From positions 1 to 25,576 of the IMG/VR virus record IMGVR_UViG_3300023184_003440: a stretch of DNA of 25,576 bases. One strand, written 5' to 3'. The position numbers and the translations under genes are program-made. Source of the stretch: a virus. The notes under the pieces were generated by a model, which worked only from the letters and a program-made list of their open reading frames with translations, was not told the DNA's origin and made no database searches. Shown here piece by piece: positions 1-6,699 of this stretch. The stretch's first letter is position 1. The number at the start of each line of letters is the position of its first letter.

Positions 1-89
1 CCTGTACCTACGTTGGATTTTGATTTATCCAAAGTTCCTACATTTTTTGGGTTTTGGTAATGGTCAATTACTTTTTCACTATATGCCAT
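1..89 (-). CDS. iscU: IscU-like Fe-S cluster scaffold protein, N-terminal fragment
   Basis: Only the first 29 codons lie in the window; the gene runs off the left edge. The translation opens MAYSEKVIDHY, then Q-N-P-K-N-V-G-T and, after a short gap, N-V-G-T-G. This nearly copies the N terminus of bacterial IscU (MAYSEKVIDHYENPRNVG in E. coli). IscU is the scaffold on which the cysteine desulfurase IscS assembles [2Fe-2S] clusters before transfer to target proteins. The three cluster-binding cysteines fall outside the window, so activity cannot be judged. The ATG at 89-87 is the natural start because it reproduces the family N terminus exactly. The gene sits 46 bases after a phage-type gene on the same strand and has its own promoter-like element at 112-143. 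It is most likely a phage auxiliary metabolic gene, although a chromosome junction just outside the window cannot be excluded. Confidence 0.85.
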   Translation of the reverse strand, partial: MAYSEKVIDHYQNPKNVGTLDKSKSNVGT

Positions 90-111
90 GATTTATGATT
101 TTGGTCATATA

Positions 112-143
112 TAAATATACGATAAATATTTGAAATTACCAAC
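112..143 (-). promoter_or_regulatory. Promoter for iscU, shared phage promoter family
   Basis: Read on the minus strand this is TTGGTA, 17 bases, then TATATTTA, followed 22 bases later by the iscU ATG. Three other intergenic sites in the window have the same 5' box and the same 17-base spacing. The TTG and TAnnTTTa boxes fit the Bacteroidetes -33/-7 pattern. The upstream box overlaps the TGG-TAA end of the preceding gene. The -7 box differs slightly from the TATATTAG of the other copies. Confidence 0.55.
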
Positions 144-543
144 TAATTTCCCAATCCTTAAATTCGGATGCTAAACAATCAATTTTATAATCTTTTCTAC
201 CACCCACCACTTCTTGTATTTTATTCTTTGCAGTATTTCTAATACCATTCAAACCATGCGTCAATACTAATGCCGATGGGCCGGATTTCCCTGCTCTTAC
301 ATTTGATTCATTATGCCAAATGTGTAAGTTCATTTGTGAAAGAACTACAATAGCTCTAATGGTTTCAGCCGTAACAGCCTCAGTTCCACTTTCAATACAA
401 ATTTGAATGTCATTTACAATATCTGCAATTTCTTGTGCATACTCTTCTTTGTGTTCGGTAATGAATACTTCTTTTAATTGTGAAATACTCAATCTGTCAA
501 TTAACTCCGCCAATGTAGGGAGATACTTTCTTTCCTTACTCAT
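136..543 (-). CDS. Conserved phage protein of unknown function
   Basis: This is a 135-residue soluble protein with no signal peptide or membrane segment, predicted by eye to be mostly helical. The stretches LPTLAELIDRLSISQLKEVF (residues 8-27) and IRAIVVLSQMNLHIWHNE (62-79) look like a small family that I associate with T4-like marine phages. I cannot name a domain and propose no function. The ATG at 543 overlaps the end of the upstream HNH-like gene by 8 bases, which suggests translational coupling. It is the last gene before the iscU promoter. Confidence 0.7.
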   Translation of the reverse strand: MSKERKYLPTLAELIDRLSISQLKEVFITEHKEEYAQEIADIVNDIQICIESGTEAVTAETIRAIVVLSQMNLHIWHNESNVRAGKSGPSALVLTHGLNGIRNTAKNKIQEVVGGRKDYKIDCLASEFKDWEISW

Positions 544-1144
544 TTGTTTCTATATTTTGGTTGTTTAATAATATTTCTTCAGCTTCTGTGATTTGTCCAC
601 CGTTTTCTGCGTACCAATTTTTTACATTTCGTTCACCTACTAATAAGAAAAAGCAATTATAACATAATGCTCTAATATTGTCTAATTTTCTATTATTCAA
701 ATTTCCATCAAGAAAGTCAATTAATAATGGCATTTTACTATCCGTAATTCTTTCTTCACTAAATCCACAACTACTACAAATTTTTGGAATATATCCACTA
801 GCAAATAATTTATTTTTGAATTTATGTAATGGGTAATGTAAGTGTTTACCATCAATTATATCATCAATGTGATATTTTTTGTTTTTAATACCTTTGGCTT
901 TTTCAATACCAATACCATATGGATTTTTAAGGTCGTCAAAAACACCATACATCTTTGCGTATTTCTTATATGTGTTATAAGATACACCTAATGTTCTTGC
1001 GGCTTCAAATGCCGAACGTGATTTTTCTTGTGCTGCTTTGATTTGGGATTCCATTAAAGGTCTTGCTCCCAATCCTCTTTTTGTAGTTCTACTATTTTCT
1101 AAATTTGGGAAAAACCCTTCTACTTCTTGGTTTTCATTTTCCAT
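536..1144 (-). CDS. HTH plus degenerate HNH zinc-finger protein, possible DNA-binding regulator
   Basis: The protein has 202 residues. Residues 44-70 (AFEAARTLGVSYNTYKKYAK and flanks) look like a helix-turn-helix. Residues 121-166 follow the layout of an HNH endonuclease: C123-x2-C126, a linker, D143-F-L-D-G-N, L-D-N156-I, then C161-x2-C164. The two histidines expected after D143 and after the last cysteine are both phenylalanine (F144 and F165). The zinc-binding frame is therefore kept while the nuclease centre appears lost. This fits a DNA-binding or regulatory protein better than a homing endonuclease. The 33-base gap upstream is A/T-rich and shows no clear promoter. The start is the ATG at 1144; the gene ends 8 bases inside the next gene. 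Confidence 0.65.
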   Translation of the reverse strand: MENENQEVEGFFPNLENSRTTKRGLGARPLMESQIKAAQEKSRSAFEAARTLGVSYNTYKKYAKMYGVFDDLKNPYGIGIEKAKGIKNKKYHIDDIIDGKHLHYPLHKFKNKLFASGYIPKICSSCGFSEERITDSKMPLLIDFLDGNLNNRKLDNIRALCYNCFFLLVGERNVKNWYAENGGQITEAEEILLNNQNIETNE

Positions 1145-1177
1145 ACTAATAACTATTTAATTATACTAATAAGTATA

Positions 1178-1624
1178 TCAAATAATTATTTTTAGTAATT
1201 TATTGAAAGTATTATCCACACCATCCGATGTATCTAAATCTACATAAAATTCGGTAGGTGGTTCGTAATCTAATGCAAACTTATCTTCTCTACCTCTAAT
1301 TTTCTTTGTATGACAATATATCTCTTGTACCTTGCATTGAGACTTAAATTTGTCTCTTAATTCTTTATAAGGACTTACTAACGATATTACGACATCGTTC
1401 CCTGATGCGTCTAAAAACTTTGCTATATCAAATGCTTTGTTAATATTCGCATATCTACCTTCTTTTGAATAGTCTTTGTTTGGAAATAATTCTCTTAATT
1501 GGTCTCCGTCAATATGAAATACAGATTTTCTCCAATTCTTTTTATCCGTTTGTAACCACATTTGTAACTTTTTACCTAAAGTAGTTTTACCACTTCCCGG
1601 TTGACCTGTGAAAAGGTATATCAT
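1178..1624 (-). CDS. Adenylylsulfate (APS) kinase-like P-loop kinase
   Basis: This 148-residue P-loop kinase has Walker A GQPGSGKTT at residues 7-15. DGDQLR (39-44), an R-Y-A-N-I-N segment (57-62) and a SPYKELR segment (84-90) follow the order of CysC-type kinases. Those enzymes phosphorylate adenylyl sulfate to PAPS with ATP in the cytosol. It is shorter than typical CysC proteins (about 180-200 residues) and has a compact C terminus. The same fold is reused by other kinases, notably CDP-amidate kinases in capsule phosphoramidate pathways, so the substrate is uncertain. No sulfotransferase or ATP sulfurylase is visible here. The ATG at 1624 lies 2 bases after the TAG of the HAD gene, indicating co-transcription. 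Confidence 0.7.
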   Translation of the reverse strand: MIYLFTGQPGSGKTTLGKKLQMWLQTDKKNWRKSVFHIDGDQLRELFPNKDYSKEGRYANINKAFDIAKFLDASGNDVVISLVSPYKELRDKFKSQCKVQEIYCHTKKIRGREDKFALDYEPPTEFYVDLDTSDGVDNTFNKLLKIII

Positions 1625-1626
1625 AA

Positions 1627-2487
1627 CTATTTATTTTTTAATGCGAATTGTGCTGCTTTATATGCTGGTTTAGTTTTATCGTATCCTAATGCCGTTTTAA
1701 TCTTAATCATTTTACCCGTTTCTGGATTCTTTACCTTTTTATCTAAATCCTTTGGTAACAACGATTTCAAACTCATATCATCTTTTTTAGGTTCAACTCG
1801 TTTAGTTACTTCCTTATCTTTTTGGGATTTCATGTCAGATTGTTTTGGTGGTGCAGGTATATCGTGTTTGACATGACTAACCTTCATTTTGATATTAGGA
1901 TATTTTTCTTTAAGTTTGTTTACCGCAGTAATGTTTTTATGAGAATCATCTATAAAAAATACATCTCCATATCCTTGTTTAATTTTATCTTCAATCCAAT
2001 CTGCTTTATGTTGTGGGTCATTTGATGCCAACGCAACTACATATATTCCTTCTAATCCAATATCATGTAAATAATCCTTAACAGGTTTGTATGCACTTCT
2101 AGCAGTTAATATTACTACTTTTCTTTCACCTTCTGCATTTGCAACTGTTTTTAATAATTTAGTAACACCTTTAATTTCTTGTGGTTGTTTAACTTGTTCA
2201 AAATCTGAAAAATCATAGTTGTCTCCATCTTTTGGTTCATATACTGCATATTCACCAGGAGTTAATTTTGATTTTTTTCCGTCACCATGTGTTATGTATA
2301 TGTGAGATTTCGTTTTAACCAATGTATCGTCAAAATCAAATACTCTTAATTTTTTAGTTTCTTCCTCTTGTAATGGTGTAAATGCGTTTGCCATTGGGTT
2401 TCCGTAAACTTTACCCAATTCAATATTACGATTTCCTAATTTTGCAAATCGTTGGCCGAAGAAAAATTCTTTAAGTAAATTAACCAT
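1627..2487 (-). CDS. HAD-superfamily phosphatase with basic C-terminal tail
   Basis: The protein has 286 residues. HAD motif I is DFDDT (residues 51-55), motif II is the TARS segment (128-131), a candidate motif III lysine is K161 in HKADW, and motif IV is the DD of FIDDSHKN (180-181). These define a phosphohydrolase active site; the substrate is unknown. About 45 residues precede the domain (FFGQRFAKLGNRNIELG and so on). A lysine/proline-rich linker (about 207-250) leads to a tail containing KNPETGKMIKIKTALGY (253-269), a segment I associate with several T4-like phage proteins. Such tails may mediate DNA or head-core contacts, but that is inference. It ends with TAG. The start overlaps the upstream gene by 8 bases. 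Confidence 0.75.
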   Translation of the reverse strand: MVNLLKEFFFGQRFAKLGNRNIELGKVYGNPMANAFTPLQEEETKKLRVFDFDDTLVKTKSHIYITHGDGKKSKLTPGEYAVYEPKDGDNYDFSDFEQVKQPQEIKGVTKLLKTVANAEGERKVVILTARSAYKPVKDYLHDIGLEGIYVVALASNDPQHKADWIEDKIKQGYGDVFFIDDSHKNITAVNKLKEKYPNIKMKVSHVKHDIPAPPKQSDMKSQKDKEVTKRVEPKKDDMSLKSLLPKDLDKKVKNPETGKMIKIKTALGYDKTKPAYKAAQFALKNK

Positions 2488-2794
2488 TTAATTGTTTCTT
2501 ATTCTTTGGTATTGCCTTTTCTAATTTATCGTTTTCTTTTGTAAGAAATTCAACTTTAACACTCAATGCTGCTACTTCTTTTGTAAGGTTTAACACCATC
2601 ATACGAAGGTCATCTTTTTCTTTTGATGCTAATTCTAATAATGTTTCTAATTTAGAGATACGGTCTTTACAATCGTGTCTGATAAATTCATCATCTCTAT
2701 CTTTATGTAGTGCTCTCTTTTCGTAGTATCTCCAAGCTCCTGTGCCACCTAATACGGTTATTGCCGTAATTATTACTGAATACATATTTTCCAT
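2480..2794 (-). CDS. Small membrane-anchored coiled-coil protein
   Basis: This is a 104-residue protein. Residues 5-21 (YSVIITAITVLGGTGAW) form one hydrophobic segment at the N terminus, followed by a basic stretch (RYYEKRALHKDR). Residues 42-95 are a charged heptad-like region rich in K, E and L, consistent with a coiled coil. It would be anchored in the inner membrane with a cytoplasmic or periplasmic helical tail. The layout resembles small phage membrane proteins, including some lysis accessory proteins, but no specific family is recognisable. Its ATG shares bases with the TAA of the upstream gene (TAATG). One possible Shine-Dalgarno-like GGAG lies 9 bases ahead, although it is also coding sequence. 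Confidence 0.6.
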   Translation of the reverse strand: MENMYSVIITAITVLGGTGAWRYYEKRALHKDRDDEFIRHDCKDRISKLETLLELASKEKDDLRMMVLNLTKEVAALSVKVEFLTKENDKLEKAIPKNKKQLNG

Positions 2795-3168
2795 TACTTT
2801 TCTCCTAATTTATGAAAGCCTGTGTTGGCTTGGTTAATAAAATTCATTGCCTGTGAAATGTGGTCTTGAATCCAACCTGGTAAATTTATTTCTTCTTGAC
2901 CTACTTTACCTTTTAATTCGGTTGCGTTTCTAATAATATCATCCAATTGACCACCTGCCATAGATACTTCGTGGTCTTGTGTTTCAGGACCTTCATTTAA
3001 TCTACTTTTAAGTAATTCGGTCATTTTATTATAGACCTGTTCTCCACCATCCTCACCTAAACGATATGCTCCACCTAATTTTTCATAGATTTGAATCTTA
3101 TGTTTCATTGGAATGTTTTTTTCATTTACTGCTTTCCAAATTTTTGGATGTGTTATTTCAAATTTCAT
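2794..3168 (-). CDS. Conserved phage protein of unknown function
   Basis: This is a 124-residue soluble protein without membrane segments. The segment RLNEGPETQDHEVSMAGGQL (residues 56-75), followed by a D-D-I-I-R-N-A-x-E-L-K helix and LPGWIQDHISQAMNFI (96-111), looks like a small conserved family in T4-like cyanophages and other marine phages, sometimes annotated as structural. I cannot assign a function. The gene begins a short co-oriented block (this gene, the coiled-coil protein, the HAD phosphatase, the APS-kinase-like gene) with overlapping ends. A 28-base A/T-rich gap precedes it, in which I see no copy of the shared promoter. Confidence 0.65.
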   Translation of the reverse strand: MKFEITHPKIWKAVNEKNIPMKHKIQIYEKLGGAYRLGEDGGEQVYNKMTELLKSRLNEGPETQDHEVSMAGGQLDDIIRNATELKGKVGQEEINLPGWIQDHISQAMNFINQANTGFHKLGEK

Positions 3169-3196
3169 ATTTTATATTTGTATACGGATATAAATA

Positions 3197-4087
3197 TTAA
3201 ATTTTATTATTAAATAGTGAAATTTCCGTTTCCCAATTAGAATGTGCTATTTTTTTGAATTCTTCTTTCCTATCTTTTGCTGAAATATATTTTTTAATAG
3301 TTTGGTTTGTTTTATTTTTGTGATTTTCACCAACTATTAGATTTTCCAATATAAATTGTGAAACCAATTTTCCTTTTTGTCTCATCATAAAACTACAAGC
3401 CATAACAAATGTATCTTCTAAGCCATAATGTCCAAATGATTCAGGGATACCAACCTCATTAAGTAATGATTTTGATATCAAAGTGAACCATCCACCTGCA
3501 AACTTAAATGATGGAATTTCTTTGACCTCTATTTCTTCCAATTGTGGTAATGAATCAAAATATATGTTTGAATTCAAATGATAATTGATTTGGTTATTCC
3601 AAAAGTTTTTATTAACCACAACATCCCATGTATTATCCCATTGTTTAACAAATTGTGGGGTTACTATAATATTTTCTAAACCAGTTTCCTTTGCCATTTG
3701 GTAGGCTGATGTAATATAGTATAATGTAGTATCTTTGAATACGATATCACAATCTAACCAAATAAAGAAATCTGCATCTTGATTATTTTTCAAGCTCATT
3801 CTTCTTTGTGATACACACCCCAATATATTTGGATTATCCCAATTCAAATCCCACAAACACCAATCTAAATATTTTTCAACCAATTCAATCGTTCTTTCTT
3901 TAATATATTCTTTTGGTAATTTTGAATTTTCCCAATTGGTCAATTCATCGGATAAACTCATTGTTATATCTATCTTATATTGAACCGACCCATCCAAATA
4001 TACTGAATTTCTTTTTAATCTTTCCAACGTCAATGCCAAATCTTCCAATTCTTGTGGAAGTACAAATATGCTAATTATACCTTTCAT
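3197..4087 (-). CDS. GT-A fold glycosyltransferase
   Basis: This 296-residue protein is the last member of the glycan cluster. WLDCDIVFKD contains a D-C-D (residues 112-114), the metal and nucleotide-sugar binding DxD of GT-A enzymes. Later GGWFTLISKSLLNEVGIP and the acidic GLEDTF (222-227) resemble the acceptor-side and catalytic-base region of GT2/GT7-type transferases. No membrane segment is seen, so it should act in the cytoplasm. Donor and acceptor sugars cannot be inferred. The start overlaps the upstream transferase by 17 bases, so the two are probably translated together. An A/T-rich gap separates it from the next gene, marking the end of the cluster. Confidence 0.75.
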   Translation of the reverse strand: MKGIISIFVLPQELEDLALTLERLKRNSVYLDGSVQYKIDITMSLSDELTNWENSKLPKEYIKERTIELVEKYLDWCLWDLNWDNPNILGCVSQRRMSLKNNQDADFFIWLDCDIVFKDTTLYYITSAYQMAKETGLENIIVTPQFVKQWDNTWDVVVNKNFWNNQINYHLNSNIYFDSLPQLEEIEVKEIPSFKFAGGWFTLISKSLLNEVGIPESFGHYGLEDTFVMACSFMMRQKGKLVSQFILENLIVGENHKNKTNQTIKKYISAKDRKEEFKKIAHSNWETEISLFNNKI

Positions 4088-4865
4088 AAATTTCTTTTTT
4101 AATTTGTGGGTCTCTATCGTATTGATGGACTATTGTAAACTCTTCACCTTTTTGATTATATAATTTTCCATCATTATAAATAGGAGTTGGTTCGGTTATT
4201 GGTAATTTATCTTTATTAACCCATACCGTTCCCAATTGAGTTGCAAATCCTCCCTCTTGGTCTATAAACTCTACACTATGTTTGTAATGGTCTAATCTCA
4301 ATAAAACATTAAATGCAGCTTGGTCGGAAAGTTGTTCTGGGTTTGCAGTTGTTTTACTCCATCTATAAATGTCAATAAATAAATCTCTGATTGCTTCTCT
4401 TTTACCAACAATAGTTCCGGCACAATAACTGATTTGTTCTTTCATTCCAAACTCCCACTCCATAGGAAATGTCGTTCCACTATTTACACATGCCCAAGGG
4501 TCATCCTTTAGTTTGATACATTCACTAAATGCGAGTATATCTCTTCTCATCCATTTGTTTAACCATTCCGTTGGGTCTTTTTGAAATATAACATCTTTTA
4601 CATCTGTCCAAATTATTACATCGGTTTTGTATTCTTGTAATAAAGCGTATATATCTCTGAATCTTTGTAAAATGATATGTTCCTGTAATTCTGATTGAGC
4701 AATTAACCAACCTTTCTTATCTAAATACTGAATAACCTCCTGTGATACCTCATATACCAACATTAGCTTCTCACCTTTGAATCCACTTTGTTCAATCGAT
4801 TCAACATATGGCTTGATATCATCTACTCCGTATTTGGTTATACAGCCTACTATTGTGTATTTCAT
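4071..4865 (-). CDS. Putative glycosyltransferase (nucleotide-diphospho-sugar transferase-like)
   Basis: The protein has 264 residues. VIIWTDVKDVIFQKDP (residues 83-98) places D88 and D91 after a hydrophobic strand, as in the DxD region of GT-A transferases. A glycine-rich CAGTIVGKREAIRDLF (148-163) and DQAAFNVLL (181-189) resemble the acceptor-binding and base segments of nucleotide-diphospho-sugar transferases. No membrane anchor is apparent. The exact family is not clear to me and the donor is unknown. It starts at a TAATG overlap with the previous transferase and overlaps the next one by 17 bases, so it sits in the middle of a coupled glycosyltransferase string. Confidence 0.65.
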   Translation of the reverse strand: MKYTIVGCITKYGVDDIKPYVESIEQSGFKGEKLMLVYEVSQEVIQYLDKKGWLIAQSELQEHIILQRFRDIYALLQEYKTDVIIWTDVKDVIFQKDPTEWLNKWMRRDILAFSECIKLKDDPWACVNSGTTFPMEWEFGMKEQISYCAGTIVGKREAIRDLFIDIYRWSKTTANPEQLSDQAAFNVLLRLDHYKHSVEFIDQEGGFATQLGTVWVNKDKLPITEPTPIYNDGKLYNQKGEEFTIVHQYDRDPQIKKEIYERYN

Positions 4866-5632
4866 TATAACGATTTTATTATTTCTTTATCTTTCATACC
4901 TGTGATAATTTCAAATTGATTCCATTTATCACCTACTTCCCAATGTTCTGCTAATTTATCGTTTTGAATTATTTCACATCCATCTAATTGCATAATAAAT
5001 TGTAAAATATAATCCGCCCAACCAATGATTTTATTAACACTTGCTAAATAATCATAATCATTCCATAGTGAATCTTTATGAGTTTCCCATGCTTTAATAA
5101 ATTTTTCTCTATTAAAAATTGTTCCACCACCAGCTGCGTATCCAGGTGATATTGGATTTCCACCCATATCATTTATATACATAATATATTCGTTGGGAAT
5201 ATTGTTTGGTCTATACCATCCGGTTGGAGATGGTACAGTTGGATGTATTGCCATTGAAAAATCTTGTTTAAGAATGGATGACTCTTTCAATAAAAAATCA
5301 TCTTCTTCCAATAATATCATGTACTTTGAATCGGTTTGCAAACATGCGGTATATATCCCCCTTACCCATTCAAATGTATTTTCTTTAGGCCAGCAATCAT
5401 AACCAACATTTTTACCAGTAAAATTTCCACAATATCCCAATTGAAAATTATTTACACTATAAGTTGCATTAATTTTTTTGCAAATTTTTTGGTAATTTTT
5501 TGTATCACCTTCAAAATCAACATTTATAAAAATATCCGAATTTGGATAAAATTTTCTTAAACTATTTACCGATTTTGTGCCTGCTTCGTGATTTGTCCAT
5601 GCCCATAAATACCCACTTATTAATTTACTCAT
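4865..5632 (-). CDS. Putative glycosyltransferase
   Basis: This is a 255-residue protein. The N-terminal half carries an LRKFYPNSDIFINVD strand-loop typical of proteins that compare sugar-transfer substrates. YMILLEEDDFLL (residues 104-115) has an EEDD at 109-112 in the position of a metal-binding acidic motif. PGYAAGGGTIFNREKF (163-178) looks like the small-residue acceptor loop seen in GT-A enzymes. Assignment as a glycosyltransferase rests on these motifs and on the flanking transferases; substrate and product are unknown. It overlaps the upstream gene by 8 bases and hands over to the next at a TAATG. Confidence 0.6.
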   Translation of the reverse strand: MSKLISGYLWAWTNHEAGTKSVNSLRKFYPNSDIFINVDFEGDTKNYQKICKKINATYSVNNFQLGYCGNFTGKNVGYDCWPKENTFEWVRGIYTACLQTDSKYMILLEEDDFLLKESSILKQDFSMAIHPTVPSPTGWYRPNNIPNEYIMYINDMGGNPISPGYAAGGGTIFNREKFIKAWETHKDSLWNDYDYLASVNKIIGWADYILQFIMQLDGCEIIQNDKLAEHWEVGDKWNQFEIITGMKDKEIIKSL

Positions 5633-6296
5633 CTCTCATTAATTTATATAAATCATTATTAATTGCATTTATAAAGTCATCGCATACCCATTGAACTTTA
5701 TCTTCACCAACTTGATTAACCATTGGTAAATATAAATTATGCATTGCAATACCAACACCATGGGGTGGGTTTGTTTCCATTTCTACAATTGCATCTATTA
5801 GATTTTGGGTCATAGAATGTGGAAATACTATAAATGTATCATTCACAATTGGTAAATTGGTAAATTCCGGTTCTCTCCATAAAAAGTTACATTTAGTAAA
5901 ATCATATTGATATTCCTTAAAAGGGTTCTTAAAAAAGTTAATATCAAATCTGGTTGATATTATTAAATCCAAATTGGATTTTAATAATTGTCTCAAACTA
6001 CTGATATATGCAGCTGAAATCATTTTTATTCCATTGGGTAATTTGTCACCACCACCATATCCATTATAATTTGGATGCATAAATTCTGATTTTACTACCG
6101 GTGAATATGCTTCTATTATTTTATCTTTTTTAGTACTATCGTATGTAAAAATATAAAAAGAAATTTCATGTCCTTCTTCTTTTAGTGGATTAATAATATT
6201 TGACATAAATCCATCAAGCGCATCTTCAAAATTTCTATATCTACCAATTGTTCCATCATTATATGAAACACCTACTAAATTAATTCCTATTTTCAT
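5625..6296 (-). CDS. Putative glycosyltransferase-like protein (RFD motif)
   Basis: This is a 223-residue protein. The N terminus MKIGINLVGVSYNDG looks like the first strand of a nucleotide-binding fold. LIISTRFDINFFKNP (residues 111-125) carries R116-F-D118, matching the RSRYD of the gene at 7891-8553; the two appear to be distant members of one family often found in surface-polysaccharide loci. A late segment VCDDFINAI may supply acidic residues. The catalytic mechanism is not recognisable, and the transferase call leans on context. The start lies 17 bases inside the GNAT gene that precedes it. Confidence 0.5.
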   Translation of the reverse strand: MKIGINLVGVSYNDGTIGRYRNFEDALDGFMSNIINPLKEEGHEISFYIFTYDSTKKDKIIEAYSPVVKSEFMHPNYNGYGGGDKLPNGIKMISAAYISSLRQLLKSNLDLIISTRFDINFFKNPFKEYQYDFTKCNFLWREPEFTNLPIVNDTFIVFPHSMTQNLIDAIVEMETNPPHGVGIAMHNLYLPMVNQVGEDKVQWVCDDFINAINNDLYKLMRDE

Positions 6297-6699
6297 AAAT
6301 CATTTCTATGTATTCTCTATCTCTGATTATTTTAGAATTTCCATTTTCGACAAATCCTAATTCAGTATAAAGATTTTTAGCAAAATTATCAACAAATACC
6401 CAAAGTGATGCGTAATTTTTATCTTTCAAATAAAGTTTATAAGCTTCCCTTGCATACCCCATTCTCCTATGTTTTGGATGAATGTCCATACCAACTATAT
6501 CACCGGTTGTTCTAATATATCCAACGGGCTCATGATTTATTTCAATTATATACCAAATTGGATTTGTTTTAGTAAACCATTCAATACAACCTTCTAATGT
6601 AAATACCGAATCATTTTCTAAATTCACTCTTGTTGTTATATCATTTCTAACTTCCAATAAGAATGGTAAATCCAATTCATTCAATCTGCGTAATATCAT
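6280..6699 (-). CDS. GNAT-family N-acetyltransferase, probable sugar N-acetyltransferase
   Basis: The protein has 139 residues from the chosen start. IVGMDIHPKHRRMGYAREAYK contains the GNAT acetyl-CoA loop (R-R-x-G-Y-A) after a beta strand, and SLWVFVDNFAKNLYTELGF is the usual C-terminal N-x-x-x-x-x-x-Y-x-x-x-G-F signature. The likely reaction is transfer of acetyl (or a related acyl group) from acetyl-CoA to an amine. It follows the aminotransferase gene directly, so the likely substrate is the amino group installed by that enzyme, giving an acetamido sugar; this is inference from pairing. I chose the ATG at 6699 because it forms a TAATG with the aminotransferase stop; in-frame ATGs at 6705 and 6720 would add only 2 or 7 residues. 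Confidence 0.75.
   Translation of the reverse strand: MILRRLNELDLPFLLEVRNDITTRVNLENDSVFTLEGCIEWFTKTNPIWYIIEINHEPVGYIRTTGDIVGMDIHPKHRRMGYAREAYKLYLKDKNYASLWVFVDNFAKNLYTELGFVENGNSKIIRDREYIEMIYENRN

Noticed and set aside
1-89. Phage-host chromosome junction at the iscU gene
   Set aside because: The gene is on the phage coding strand, 46 bases after a phage-type gene, and behind a promoter of the same family as the replication genes. It cannot be fully excluded without the sequence to the left.
536-1144. Active HNH homing endonuclease
   Set aside because: Both catalytic histidine positions are phenylalanine.
1625-1636. Late-promoter octamers AATAAATA at 1629-1636 and 14023-14030
   Set aside because: They end only 3-4 bases before the next ATG, which would put transcription starts inside the start codon, and they are formed by N-K-stop codons of the upstream genes.
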